DNA of 64,000 nucleotides from Salminus brasiliensis (lineage: Eukaryota; Chordata; Actinopteri; Characiformes; Bryconidae), in the NCBI RefSeq assembly GCF_030463535.1, contig NC_132880.1, forward strand, positions 39,031,342 through 39,095,341. The letters run 5' to 3'. This document shows positions 1-11,669 of this stretch, piece after piece. Position numbers and translations under genes: made by a program. The notes under the pieces were generated by a model. That model saw nothing but the letters and a program-made list of their open reading frames with translations, did no database searches and had not been told where the DNA came from. Position 1 is the stretch's first letter; every line of letters begins with the position of its first letter.

Positions 1-1552
1 GCGTACAAATCAGAAATAAAACTAGGAAGAAGGAAGCGAAGCATCTAAGCTTTTTTCATCCCAACCAAAGTCACATACTTACAATTTATAATACTCAACA
101 ATCACATTCAATGATCTGCTGTTTTGCGTAATAATTTAAATCTATTCACATACTTCCAATGTTGAGCTTTTTCAAAAAGTGTTTCTTGAAGGACTGGAGT
201 GTTGGAGTTTTAGGTATGTATTAGACCAGCTGCCTGTTGCAGAAGCCAGCCTTTGTTCAGCTTTAGTTTCTTGACTGTGTCACATTTGCCCCCAGACTGT
301 CCTACAAAGCCTTTCCCTGCTTCGTATGCATAAACTAGCTTTACTTTCAGATCTTCAGCCAACTGCTGAGAGGAGCACATGGTTTACATTACACCAGCAG
401 TGGTTGGTGTAGCGTAGTAGGTGACAGCCCTGTCTTTCCCGTGGCAGACAAGTGTTTGATTCCTTTGGCTTGGAAAGCACACCATGCAACACCAGTACGA
501 GTCCTGGGGCAAGACTCCTAACATTACATTCTCCAACCTGTGTAACATTATTATAATGTAGGGTGTTCTGGATAAGAACATCTGTCAAATGCCACGGTAG
601 TTGGCCTGCCTACAATGACAAACGACTTGCTTTACCAGTCTGGACGGGTCAGTTAAGGCCTAAGGCCTGTGACTTTATAACTGAAAGTATGCATATTTGC
701 ACATGTTCAATATTTTCCTGTTTAGTTATTCTAAAAAAAAAAAAACATTTGCATAAAAACAAACATTTGCAGATGTTAGCTTTACTTGTTTTCTCCTTAG
801 AAGGCAATTTAGCTAGGAGTGCCCAAACCTTTGCATTCCAGTCAATCCTGTGTTTCAAGTCAATGCATTTCCAGTTGGTTTACTAAATACATAGAAAATA
901 GTAGTGATTACTGTACATAGTAGTGAGCCTTAAGCTAACGCTAATACAGCAGACTGACATTAGGTTATAGAAAAGCACTGAAGTGTTCCTTTAGTAAATC
1001 ACATTGAGCTCTTTCTCTCTCCTCCACTGCACTCTGTTTCACATTTCTGAAAAAGGGGCCACTTTTCCTCCCCTCGTTCTCTGGGGAGGAACTGTATATT
1101 GAGTGAGGACGCTGTCGAGGCACGAGTCCTTGGAAAGCCTTCTCAGGTGTGGAGAGGTCTTTTCACTGAGGGGTGCTAAAGTGGGCTTATAATAGGCAGC
1201 GGAGGGAGGAAGTGCCCTTCTCTGCGGCACAAACGTGTGTTGACCTTGTGTGTGTAAATGAATACAAAAGAATATTGCTGATAAAGAGCTTGATGAATGG
1301 GCGTGCTGAGAGGAGACAGTGAGCTTCCTCTCCGCATTCAGCTCAGCTCTTTCTTGGGCGAGCGTTTGAAGTAATGCAGTGACAGATGCGGTTAAGTCTC
1401 CGTCTAAAGGGCATGGCAGCCAGCCAGTAGCCCGACTCCACCAATCAGAAGCTTCAGTAATCCAGTCACTGCTCCGCATTACAAGGTTAAGCCAGAGACA
1501 AGGGATGATAAGAATGAGCATGACACATTACCTATGCTCTAGGCCCGCTAAT
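1..1552. other. non-coding DNA, presumed intron of an unseen minus-strand gene
   Basis: I see no convincing exon, splice-flanked coding block or RNA gene here. A minus-strand open frame at 1039-1521 has no family resemblance and no coding signature. If the 5' exon at 10161-10340 is real, this stretch is intronic to that gene or lies beyond it. Confidence 0.45.
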
Positions 1553-2230
1553 AGAGCCTGTTTACACCTACCATTAACATTAACCCGGCATCACGGGTGC
1601 AAACACCCCCAAGATGCACTGCGATCAGATTATGATCGGATTACTTGAACCACGTTCAAGGTGGTCAGAGACGGATCTCGTCCAGATTTGATACAAGTGT
1701 AAACGAATGTGCTTTCAGTGATCGGATTCATTCAGGCAAGCGGACATGGGTCTGTGCGCCCTCTTGTTCCACCTCCCTCGCTCCCTCTCTCTCTTGTGTG
1801 CAGTTTATGTGTGCATGTGTGCGTTCACGCTTATTTACCAGTAGATGAGAGCAGTATTACAGAGTTTGTTTCCTTGCTGATTAAATAGTCCATGGCATTT
1901 TCTCATTAAGCCGTTACGGAAATGCGAGAACCATCTACCGTTGTTCCACGGTGTTGTAATGGTGTTCCATCGTTCCTTTAAACTGTTCACAGTCTCCCAG
2001 ATCAGGAGACATTTGATGAGAAACTGCTGTTTACAGGAGGTAAAACAGAAATCACGTATGGGTTGCTGTAGCCTTTTAGACAGTAAAGTCAAAAGGTAAG
2101 TAAAATCAGATCTCATCTGGTCACACTGGAGACGCATTTTAATGTTCAGTGTAAACAGAATCCGGTCCAATACTATCCAGATACTCTCCGCACACAAAAC
2201 GCATGTTAATGGCAGGTGTAAACAGGCCCA
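1553..2230. mobile_element. non-autonomous DNA transposon with ~25-bp terminal inverted repeats
   Basis: The left end (from about 1556) reads GCCTGTTTACACCTACCATT. The right end (to about 2227) is its near-exact reverse complement, with one or two mismatches over about 25 bp. The 0.68 kb interior has no transposase-like frame. This structure is that of a MITE. The superfamily is not clear to me, and I cannot define the target-site duplication with certainty. Confidence 0.65.
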
Positions 2231-3217
2231 TGGAGTGTCCTGATAATTGGTGGGTGCTATAAGAAGTATGGGCCTCACTCACCAACCGTTCTTAAGAAGG
2301 TTTCCTCTTGAAACTCACTTTCACAGTTTTCATGAAGATTCTCACATTCCTCAATGTTGTCGCATTAGGGATTTGTTCAATTTACAAGGACAAAGGCGAT
2401 CCATTATTTTAAAAGCATGGCTGTTAATAATTCTGCAATAACTTTTCTCAAGAACAAATGGTAGAGAATTCTTAGGAAGGAAGTGGTGAATGAGGCCCAG
2501 TGATCCGAATTGAATAGAAGAATCTGTGAAAGGAAGAACTGGGGAGGGAGATGTTTCTCAGCAGAACCTCACACAAAAGCGTCAAAGGCTTCAGCAGCGT
2601 TGAGGTGCTTGACTGATGCCAAGCCTGTGGCATCTGTCACAAGTCCTTATCTGGCATGCCTGATGAAGTCTGTGAAGTTGTTTATGCGTCATGTTCTTTG
2701 CGGGCTTTCGAACTTAAAATAAATGGGACAAACGGCAGCACATGCACAGTCTGGACGGATTTTACACTTGAATTCCTTTTACACCTTTTTTTTCCGCCCC
2801 CAAGTTGGGAAAAAAAAAGCAGCATATGGTCGTCCCACACGTTACTGTATTTGGGTGTCGTTTGGTAGAAGATCAACCTGTGCGCTGTCACGCTGTGTTG
2901 AAGAAGATTCCTGTTTTCAATTGCCATTAGCCTGAGCCACAGCCACAGTTGCTTCTGTCAGGCTGCATTCAAAGCATGGCCTGCAATTCCTTCAACAATT
3001 CAGCTGCCACAGAAAACAGCCCGACCTCCTGGACTTGCTCTTGGGTCTGAATTCCAATCAAGTGAAACTCCGACAGAAAATGATTTCATTTCGCAAGTTT
3101 AGATTATGCCCACCACCCTGAAGCTGCTCCCCTCAGCATGGCAGCTCTCAGCTGGCACAGCAGCAACATGATCTGAATATTTACACCAGGCTGAAAATGG
3201 CTCATTGGAGGCCACTC

Positions 3218-3219
<2 letters not shown>
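2231..3219. other. non-coding, nothing recognised
   Basis: Unique-looking sequence with no supported exon or RNA gene. Short frames on both strands overlap each other and match no family I know. Confidence 0.4.
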
Positions 3220-3260
<41 letters not shown>

Positions 3261-3403
3261 AAAAGGCAATCTTGTGCTGCTTCTTCATCGGTGCTATTCA
3301 TCCCTAACCTTGAGGGAGATAAAGCACCATTAATAAGGGAGCAGACAGGCAGCACACACACACTCACACATGCGCACACTCACTCACACACACACACACA
3401 CAC
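3220..3403. repeat. (GT)n and (AC)n microsatellites
   Basis: A (GT)n run covers 3220-3257. A second, interrupted (AC)n run covers about 3354-3403. They are about 100 bp apart and in opposite orientation, so the two runs could pair as an imperfect stem. Confidence 0.9.
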
Positions 3404-3821
3404 AGGTGCATTATTGTTGACCTTGTCTCACTTGGTTGCTCTGCAATAATGTTAGCTTTTGCTAGAGGAGCGGAAAGTTGCATTTTGGCTCAAGGTGGAA
3501 CACGTTCGCTATCATCTACGGTAACACGTAACAAAAGCACGTAACAAGCTTTTGCAAACTCTTGCTTTTTTATTCAGGAGTGAGCAGAGTTCTGACAGGC
3601 TACTAACAAAGAAGTGAGGACTGTGCATCATAGAGGCTTGGAGTGGAGGGAGGTGCTGGATCTTCATGCTGTTTTTTTGGACTTCTGACGTGCACAGCGC
3701 AGCAGTTCCACTGGCTGCAACACAAGACACGAGCGGGAGTCAGAGGCAGCTCCCATGTCCTGTGTTGCAGCCCCTGGCCCAGCCACCGATCACCTTCAGC
3801 TGCTCCTGCTTCCGCTGGGGG

Positions 3822-4601
3822 AGAGAAAGTGGGAGAGAGAGGGAGAGATAGTTAGAAAAGACAGGGAAGTGAGAGAGTAAGATAGAGGACAGATGAAGAG
3901 AGAAGCAGAGAAAAATAGAAAAGACAGGGAAAGAAAGAGATGACAGAAGGAGAGAGAGGCAGAGAGGACAGAGTGAAACAGAGAGAGGGTAGAGGAATAG
4001 AGAGGACATAGGAAGAAAGAGGCAGAGAGAGAGGACGAAGGAAGAGAGGCAGAGAAGAACAGAGAAGGGAAAAGGGAGGCAGAGAAAGGGACAGGTAGAG
4101 AGAACCACAAAGAGATGACAGAGAAAGAGAGAGGCAGAGAAAAACAGAGAGGGGGCAGAGGGACAGAGAGGGGGAAAGAGGACAAGAGAGGCAAAGAGAA
4201 ACAGAGAGAGAGGTCAGACGAAGAGAGAGGCAGAGAGAAGGCAGATAATGAGTAGCAGAGAGAGAAGACAGTGAAGGACAATGGGCAGAGGAAGAAGTAA
4301 GAAGAACAGAGAGAGCACAGAGAAAGAAAGAGAGAAAGGAGAAATCAAGAGGAAGGACAGTGGAGGAGAGAGGCAGAAAAGACAGAGAGATAAAGAGCGA
4401 GAGAGGTTGAGAGGACCAACAAAGAGAAACAGAAAGAGAGAAAGTGAGAAAGAGACAAAGATGCAAAGAGAAGGCCAGAGAGAATAAGAGAGAAAAATGG
4501 GGAAACAGACAATGAAAGAATTAGAGAGTGAGAGGTAGAAGAGAGGGAGAGAAAGAATGTGATATAATGACAGACAGAGAGAAAGAAAGAAAGAGAATGA
4601 G

Positions 4602-4648
<47 letters not shown>
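3822..4648 (+). repeat. polypurine (GA-rich) tract, ~0.8 kb
   Basis: About 830 bases on the + strand are almost entirely A and G, built from variants of GAGAGAGGCAGAGA, and end in a pure (GA)n run at about 4607-4648. Several long minus-strand frames here encode only Ser/Leu/Phe-rich low-complexity sequence (the CT-rich complement) and are not genes. Confidence 0.9.
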
Positions 4649-4649
<1 letters not shown>

Positions 4650-4652
<3 letters not shown>

Positions 4653-5122
4653 TCTACCATGCTTGGTCTCTGCATTTATCAACAGCACTGAAAATAGCCT
4701 TCCTGTTTCACCTTGCACCCAGGGAGGGCAGACCATTTCCTGCAGCCACTCGAGGAAAAAAAGGCTGCCATGGCCCAAATTGCCTGAAAGTGAGGTTAAT
4801 GACATCTTAAGTCACCTTCCAACAAAAAGAGAAAAATCTCTCGAGAGCCTCATGCCTCGGAAATCGGTCATTGCTGGAGCAGAGATGTTTCCATTTTTAT
4901 CTCAGGTATTTAAATCCCCACGGTAATAACAAAATGAAAGGCTATCTCAGAAAATGTCACAGTGTGGATGCTTCAGCCCCTGTTTCAAGGTTTTCCAGCA
5001 CTTTTAGGCTCTCATTCATCTGTCGAGAAGTACACATGAGCCTCCTTATATCATTGTGGACCTTATCTGTGGTCAGTCCCTACTGAAAAGTATAGGGCAC
5101 TCTCTTTCTCTCATTCTCAACC
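4650..5122. other. non-coding, nothing recognised
   Basis: No repeat family, exon or RNA gene that I can support. It separates the purine tract from the Tc1-type relic. Confidence 0.4.
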
Positions 5123-5123
5123 C

Positions 5124-5540
5124 ATCAGCCATAACATTAATGGTGAATAACATTGATTACCTTCATCTACAGTGGCATCTGTCAATGGATGGATCAATTA
5201 GACAGCAAATGAACAGTCAGTTCTTGAAGGTGATGTGTGCTAAAAGCAGGAAAAATGGACAAGCATAAGAATCTGAGACACTTTGACAAAATATCAGGCA
5301 AGTCTTTAGGGGGGGGGGGGTCTGGTATGCAGTGGTTAGAACCTACCAAAAGTGGTTCAATAAAGGACAACCAGGAAACTGGTGACAGGGTAATAGGCAC
5401 CTAAGACTCACTGATGCAATCTATTAGCCATACCTTACAACTTTCAGGACTTAGAGAATATGCTGCTAATGTTTTAGATCCAGATACATGGTCTGTTGTG
5501 GTGGCTCAAAGGGGATCTTCTCAATATTATGCAGGTGTTA
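5124..5540 (+). mobile_element. Tc1-type transposon relic (internally deleted)
   Basis: It opens with the terminal motif ATCAGCCATAACATTAATGG, characteristic of a widespread fish Tc1-like family. It continues with a decayed copy of the region around the transposase start, where a stretch near 5255 reads as a broken MDKHKNLRHFDK-like N-terminus. Frameshifts and a large deletion remove the catalytic part. Related relics lie at 22240, 37384 and 63215. Confidence 0.6.
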
Positions 5541-5542
5541 TT

Positions 5543-5583
<41 letters not shown>
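5543..5583. repeat. (TA)n microsatellite
   Basis: About 20 TA units close to the 3' end of the Tc1-type relic. Confidence 0.95.
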
Positions 5584-5586
<3 letters not shown>

Positions 5587-5589
5587 AAG

Positions 5590-8500
5590 GACAGCAATCA
5601 GTGACACCCTGCAGTTCTGTGTGAAAACGTGTCCAGCCAACTTCAGAAACTGCGAGGCTGAGCACAGCGTGACACCAGGTGGCCCAAGGACAGCAAGGTT
5701 AACAGAAAGAGGAGTCGATGGGGGGGGGAGAAAAACTTGCACACAGAACAAAACAGCGAAATCCAGCCTGGGCTCAATCAGATAATGTAGAAATGAGAGA
5801 GTGCGGATGTGCCCTCTTGAGCAGCTTTGACATTGTCAGACGAGAGTAATGTCAGCAGAGAGTAATGTCTCACAGTGATGAATTGACATCATATCTAACT
5901 GAGAATAAACAGCGTATGCAAGAATACTTGGAGCAATTTTGATTCTCACAACCAGAAGCTGCCGTCTGATTTGTTTTAAACCAATATTTCTGCTGAAGAG
6001 ACTGAAAGGCAGTCTCGAAATCACTTTAAGTGCATGCAGAATGTAGGCTCATTCCGTTAAGAGAAAACTAGGCCACCCATTAATGTATTTATTCCATTGC
6101 TTATCTGAATTGCCTTTTATTACCCGCGCGACAGCAGAATAGATAGATTTGAAACGAGCTGGCGCGGTGCCTCACTAAAGTGGCTGTGGCCGATTAATGA
6201 GACTTGTAATTAAAGTATTGATGCAAGTTAATAAGTAGCACTTACACAATCAGGACAATGACAGTGTGGAATGGGACGGATACGTGCGCAGCATTGTGAC
6301 TGGCAAATAATAAAAAACTCCTCTTTGAACAGGGGGCCTCGCGCTGTGACAATAGGCTACTGTGGGGTCCGCAACAATGGCTCAGGAAAAAGAGTGGCAC
6401 CCGTGCCAGCAGGAATAGCTACAGTGCTCACTTCAGAAAGCACTTGCCATCTTCGAAAGCAGCACAAAGCTGGGACAGAGCACGTGGGCTGTGATCTGGG
6501 GGTCGGTATGAGGCTCCTTTGTGCTGTGTTCTCTGAAGGGCCCCATTCCCATCACGCACGGACCCACGGCTGTGCCTGCCACCAAAACAATGTGGTGCAC
6601 TGTTCTGCTAGCCTACTGTTAGCTGGATGTACACGGCCTTCGGACCAGAGCGACAACCTCCTTCTGTACCAGGACAAGCCACGGCACATATTTAAGTGAC
6701 AGGAGCTTAATCTTTATCAGATCAGTGGACGGACAGACATGGAATTATAAGAGCCATCTGTGCTTTATCCAAGTAAAAGAAATTCAGATGGCTTAGCGTT
6801 AGCTGTGTTTGACAAGCTCCGATTCATCACTCCGTGTTTGATTTTAGCTATCCAGGCTTAATTAAAAATAATAAAAGGATTTCATAAGGAAGGTTTTCAG
6901 TAGACTGACATCACATAACACACTACAGAATGGGACGTGCCAAGATGGTAGCACTGTCAGAAAGCAAAAATAACACGCCAGAAAATTGGTGAGCTCATGA
7001 CAGCTTAAATGTGATTCGTGCTTCGCTGAAAGACGCCACTTTGTGAGTTTCCGTCTTGTCCTTTTGTTATCCACGCTGAGATGGGCAATGAAAAGTCTGG
7101 TTCTGGCTGAGCACTGAACCACATGACCCCTTTGAAAAGCCTGGCATCTTTATTCTCTTAAACCTGATTAGGGTGTCCTGCAGCACCGTAGCTCATGCAG
7201 GAAGACGTCAGGACAGACATAGCCTGAAATGTCACTTTGATGAGGCGTTTAACTGCCTTGTTTTACTGACTCCCATAACCAGAGCAAACCACAGAAACTA
7301 ACTTGGCCTGAAGCAAGTCTTAAAATAAGGGGGGGGAGGTTGCAGTTATACTAGGAAGTGCCCTTTTCTTTCTATACACTGTACCCAGATTAGAGATGGC
7401 ATAATAGCACTTTTTGGTCTCATACTGATACTGAAATCCTACAGAAGCCAAGCTATTATGTCTTATTTAAATGAGCTGTTTTCAACTGAAACTCTTCTCT
7501 TAGTATGAGCATCTATTTCTAGGGGAGCTGGTCAATGCTGGAATCTGGGGTGGGTGGAGTGTTTATAATGTGTGTACTCATGGTTCTGTTACTGCTGTAT
7601 TTACTGTTTAAAAATGTCAATTTCAAAATAAAATATTGACAAAAACGACGAGCATCCAAAAGTGGACTGTGATGCTCAAGTTACCCAAACACTCAACTAA
7701 CCCACAGGAAGGAAGCCGCAGCTTACAATATAGCATCGCTCAGTGCGAGTGTGTGCTGTTTCAGGCTAGATTTGTTACAGGATCGGGTCTAAATAATTCA
7801 TTAATTTCCCTCTGATATTCAAGACTGATATGCCATCTCTGGGGGTTTTTACATCCACCTCTTTTATGTGATTTTTAAAAAAATGTGCATATAAATGTGC
7901 ATCCTACATGGATGGAAAATATCACAAAAACGTGAGGTGGATAAGTAGGTTTATGTGACATATTATGATATTGAGATTTTGATGACATAGTGGACATAAA
8001 AGTCACTATGTCCTCTCAGAAGTAATTGCTGCAGTGGCATTTGCAGGGCTTGGGTGGATGGTAGCAAATTGGCTGTGTCCCAAACCACAGATTTCACTAC
8101 TTAATGCATTTCTAATATTTTGTACATATTATTTAGTGTAGTAGTCTGCAGTTATGCTCAGGTTCACTGTGTCAGCTTTCTCTAAACTGTTACAGCCATG
8201 TACAGCTGAATGCTAATAAGGGTTCAAACAGTGTATACTCCACGTATGGAGAGTGAAACTTCGTATTCGTCATGTATGGTGAGGTCAGGGCCTACTAAGT
8301 GTGCATTTTTTGGGACCATCTGATGACAACTGAATGGAAACCTCAGTCCAGGTGCGTTTGTGCACTGCAGAAATGAGCAGGATGGATATGTGGCTTTTAT
8401 CCAAAAGGTCTTATGTTGGCTACTGGTCATTGAGGCATTTTTCCTAGAGATGATGTCGCAATTTTTAGATGAATCAAACCAGAACATAGTAACTGACTTC

Positions 8501-9686
8501 AACTGCATTTCAGTAAAATATCTTTTAACCAGCATAAAAATAACTATCTTGAGACTACTTAAGGATGCACATTTGTTTTGGCCCCAAGGCCCTGTGTTTT
8601 CCATCCCTCACAAAGACTGGATGAGATGCGCAGCTAAAAAGTGCTTCATTAAAATGACGCCCTTCATTCAGTTCTATTCATAACACAAGTGTCTCCTCCA
8701 GTTTAGCATCTCTCTTTTCTTTGAACAAAACAGAGTCTTTTCAAAACCCATCCCAACGTGCTTAAGAATTCCCGTCTAGGCTGCAGACAACAGATTTGAA
8801 TGTCATTCTTTTCTCTGACAGATGTACTGGAAGGATGAGTGAATGGGTCTGAGTGCACGGTTTTCACTCTGAATACAGAATGAAAAGCCGAATGTGGTTC
8901 TAAATTGCTCTCATTGCTTTTTTTCATCAAAAAAGGGGAGATGCAAATGAGTTGAATATTTAAGGTTAGCTGCCTATTAGCTTTCGAGTCATTCTCACAA
9001 AACTAAATCATGTGTTAAGCAAAACAGCATTTCATTCCCATGCTCATCCCACACCCAAACATTCCTGGACCTACATCAGCTCTACTGTGAGCCTGCTACT
9101 GCATCTGGCAACACACTGAGCTAAATGGACTGGAAAGTGTGCAGTTTCCACCCTGAGCCTCCTGAATCTCCCACCTCTCGGGGTCCCGCATCAGTGCCCC
9201 AGCTATCATTCACAGGTCTCAGCAAAAAAATCGGGGGAGGTGTCGTGTTATGAAAGTAAAGCTTAGCTATTTGCCTCCTACCAATCAGTTTAGTGTGCAT
9301 GCAGAGCTCTCTCTTGCCAGGTCATGCAGGAGAGAAATGCTTCTTTTGGCAGTCTGCTGAAGCAAAAGCATCAAAAGTTCAGAAGCTTCTGAGAATAGCT
9401 GCCAAAGACACTGGACCTTTAAAATGAGCACACAATCGCACGGCAAACATGTTAATGGTAATCCTGTTGGGGAAATAGTATTAAATAGCCTCTAAAAAAA
9501 ACCAAGATATTAATATTACAATATTATAATATATATATATAGTATAGACAACATAGTCAGTGATACAGATACAGGTAAAGTGATTTAAGTAACTGTAAAA
9601 TAAAGGTCTGGAAATAATAATAAACTGAAATCTCCAGTGTCTATGAATCTGGTTGTATATGCACTGTCTCAGGTCATCACTAAGAG
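5590..9686. other. non-coding stretch with one CNE-like block
   Basis: I find no coding exon. The only block that stands out is 6060-6260, listed separately. The rest is AT-moderate unique sequence with short homopolymers. Confidence 0.4.
6060..6260. promoter_or_regulatory. candidate conserved non-coding element
   Basis: A block of non-repetitive sequence holds several homeodomain-type TAAT/ATTA cores, for example GATTAATGAGACTTGTAATT near 6193. These are interspersed with GC-rich segments, and there is no open frame. Such composition is typical of vertebrate enhancers. The call is inference only, because conservation cannot be tested here. Confidence 0.3.
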
Positions 9687-9687
9687 A

Positions 9688-9753
9688 AATGAATGAATGA
9701 ATGAATGAATGAATGAATGTATGAATGAATGAATGAATGAATGAATGAATGAA
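9688..9753. repeat. (GAAT)n microsatellite
   Basis: About 16 tetranucleotide units, with one ATGT interruption near 9719. Confidence 0.95.
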
Positions 9754-9905
9754 GGGTGAAATAATAATATGACGTCAATAATTTGCCAATGAAAACTGTG
9801 CCAAGCAAACCTCAAACATATAACATAGATTAACAAAATAAAATAAAGGTCTATCTAGGTCTATCACATGCATTATGTCATACATATACATTATAGTTAT
9901 TAATA

Positions 9906-9919
9906 GTATTATTATTATT

Positions 9920-9966
<47 letters not shown>

Positions 9967-9976
9967 CAATAATAAA
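9906..9976. repeat. (ATT)n/(TAA)n microsatellite
   Basis: An ATT run turns into a TAA run, making a short self-complementary trinucleotide tract of about 70 bp. Confidence 0.9.
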
Positions 9977-10160
9977 TACATTAATGAATAAATAAAGCGC
10001 ACAGTATATCGTAATGCAATAAGTGTATAGTAATAGTAAAAGATGCTTTTTAGCAATACCAGAAAAAAACTACTACTATAAGCTTGCAAGGAGCTGCAAT
10101 GCAATCAAACGTTGGCTTAAAGACTCTTTAAAAGACTCGTCGTTGAATAAATGTGTTTAC

Positions 10161-10340
10161 CTGCAGTTTTGGAGGCGAGTTCTCTGACCGAGCGAGTCCA
10201 GGCTCTCCTCTGGAAGATGCTGTGTGTCTGTAGAAAGCGCTGGTGAACCGTTTCAGACCAGGACTGCAGGTGCTCTCCAGCTCCAGCACTGTCCTCAAGG
10301 CGTTAGGGCTTTTCCCCACCCGTATTCCGACAAAAGCCCG
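10161..10340 (-). other. candidate 5' non-coding first exon of a minus-strand gene
   Basis: Read on the minus strand, GC-rich sequence from about 10340 ends in CTGCAG|GTAAAC at 10161/10160, a good splice donor. There is no ATG on the minus strand between 10340 and 10161, so this would be 5' UTR. A CCAAT/GC-box promoter lies immediately upstream of it in the minus sense (10341-10560). I cannot name the gene. Its coding exons would lie towards or beyond position 1, and I did not find any in 1-10160. The alternative is a non-coding transcript. Confidence 0.45.
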
Positions 10341-10560
10341 CCTCCTGCCTATAGGCGGACTGAGTGGGAACCACTAACCAATCCCACCTCAGAAGACAGG
10401 GTCTGCCCAGCCAATCCCATCGCTGGAAAACTGACGCTACTAGCCAATCGCAGCACAGAAAACGGGGCCGAACCGTCCAATCCTAGCCCAGGAGGCGGGG
10501 CTTGTCGGAATACAGGCGGTATGGTAGATTTACGGTCGTGCTTCACGGAGCGTCTTCCGT
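10341..10560. promoter_or_regulatory. promoter with four 33-bp-spaced CCAAT boxes and GC boxes
   Basis: CCAAT pentamers start at 10378, 10411, 10444 and 10477, exactly 33 bp apart and all on the + strand. A GC box (GGAGGCGGGGC) follows at about 10491, and GCCCGCCTCC lies at about 10336. An ETS-like core (CTTCCGT) lies near 10554. Spaced CCAAT boxes recruit the NF-Y trimer and often mark TATA-less promoters, including cell-cycle promoters with about 31-33 bp spacing. It may act in both directions. The minus-strand exon at 10161-10340 is the visible candidate target. Confidence 0.7.
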
Positions 10561-10693
10561 AACTTGTTCTCTGCCCGGTCACGTTTACCTGACCGTGGAG
10601 AGGTCCAGCTTTTTTAGCAGTCTTTTTTGGTCGCTCGTCATGAGAAGTGTGTCCACCACCTGCACAGTGAACGGGATGGGCTCTGTCCACTTT

Positions 10694-10699
10694 CACACA

Positions 10700-10733
<34 letters not shown>
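10694..10733. repeat. (CA)n microsatellite
   Basis: A CA run with one ATA interruption near 10704. Confidence 0.9.
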
Positions 10734-10737
<4 letters not shown>

Positions 10738-11124
10738 CACCAGGGGGCTTGGCAAAGTCAATGCGATTCTTATTGTTCCCGGGTGGGAGAGAAGCCACAC
10801 CACGAGACTGGCCGCGAGGTGGCCTGTTTATGCTCGTCCCTTCTGAGGCGAGGCTGTAATGGTGTGAGTCCAGTCTCTCAGCCTCTGGATCTGCAGGCAG
10901 AAGCGCTACTGCCAGTGTTACAGACACTTACTGACCTTGACTTGCTCTAAAAACTCCAGAAGGATACCTACATTAGCTACTACGCCTGTCCTGAAAGGAG
11001 AAGCATACTAATCTAATATAAAAGTATAATATAATAATAATGATATAAAAGTATAATAATAACATTATTAATATTATTTCTATTATTATTCACTATTCAT
11101 TTATAAAACATATTCTCCATCCAT

Positions 11125-11325
11125 GGCAGTGTACACACACACACACACACACACTAGTAATTAGGGCAGAGAGGACACCAGAGCCAGTGGGCAACGTGCA
11201 GTCATCTCAGCATCCAGGGAACAACTGGGGGTTAAGTGCCTACTCAAGGGCACCTTAGCCATGGAACCAGCAACCTTCCAGCCCTAAGCCCACTTCTCTA
11301 ACGATTAGGCCCCAGCTGCCCCTAA
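11125..11325 (-). mobile_element. tRNA-derived SINE, minus orientation
   Basis: On the minus strand the element begins GGGGCAGCTGGGGCCTAATC. It has an A-box-like CGTTAGAG and a decayed B box (GCTGGTTCCA), then the CCCTTGAGTAGGCACTTAAC body and a (TG)n tail. The same body pattern is found in the better SINE at 35491-35809. Confidence 0.65.
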
Positions 11326-11369
11326 TTGTTCTTTTTTTTTGCATATTCCAGCTTGGAAAGCTAGGGTCA

Positions 11370-11465
11370 GAGTTCAGAGTCAGCCATGCTACAGCACCCC
11401 TGGGGCAGAGAGGGGTAAAGGCCTTGCTTAAGGGCCCAACAGTGGCAGCTTAGTGGACGCAGGTA
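11370..11465 (-). mobile_element. SINE body fragment
   Basis: GGCCTTGCTTAAGGGCCCAA, read in reverse complement, matches the 'TTGGGCCCTTGAGCAAGGCC' body of the SINE at 35491-35809. There is no tRNA head here. Confidence 0.5.
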
Positions 11466-11669
11466 TTGAATGCAACAGACTGCTTTACAAAGAGAGAGGA
11501 GAATACAGAAAGGTTAAAAGGAGCAGAGATAAATAATTAACATTAAGTGACTAAAAGTGCATCTTTATACATGTTTTTTTTATTAATACAGATGGAATTC
11601 TTAACATTAATATTTCCTAAACTGATATTATTGTATCTGGGTTTTTTTTTGCCCTGATTTTAGTAGGGA

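Noticed and set aside
1039-1521. 160-residue minus-strand open frame
   Set aside because: No family resemblance, no splice-site framing, composition like random sequence; overlapped by another frame on the other strand.
3740-4805. Several long Ser/Leu/Phe- or Arg/Glu-rich frames on both strands
   Set aside because: They are translations of the GA/CT-rich tract, not genes.
10128-10319. 63-residue minus-strand frame over the candidate first exon
   Set aside because: Its first codon is GTG, not ATG, and there is no ATG in the exon, so I treat the exon as 5' UTR.
10349-10927. 192-residue minus-strand frame across the promoter
   Set aside because: Crosses the CCAAT array and a (CA)n tract, with no homology; GC-rich open frame by chance.
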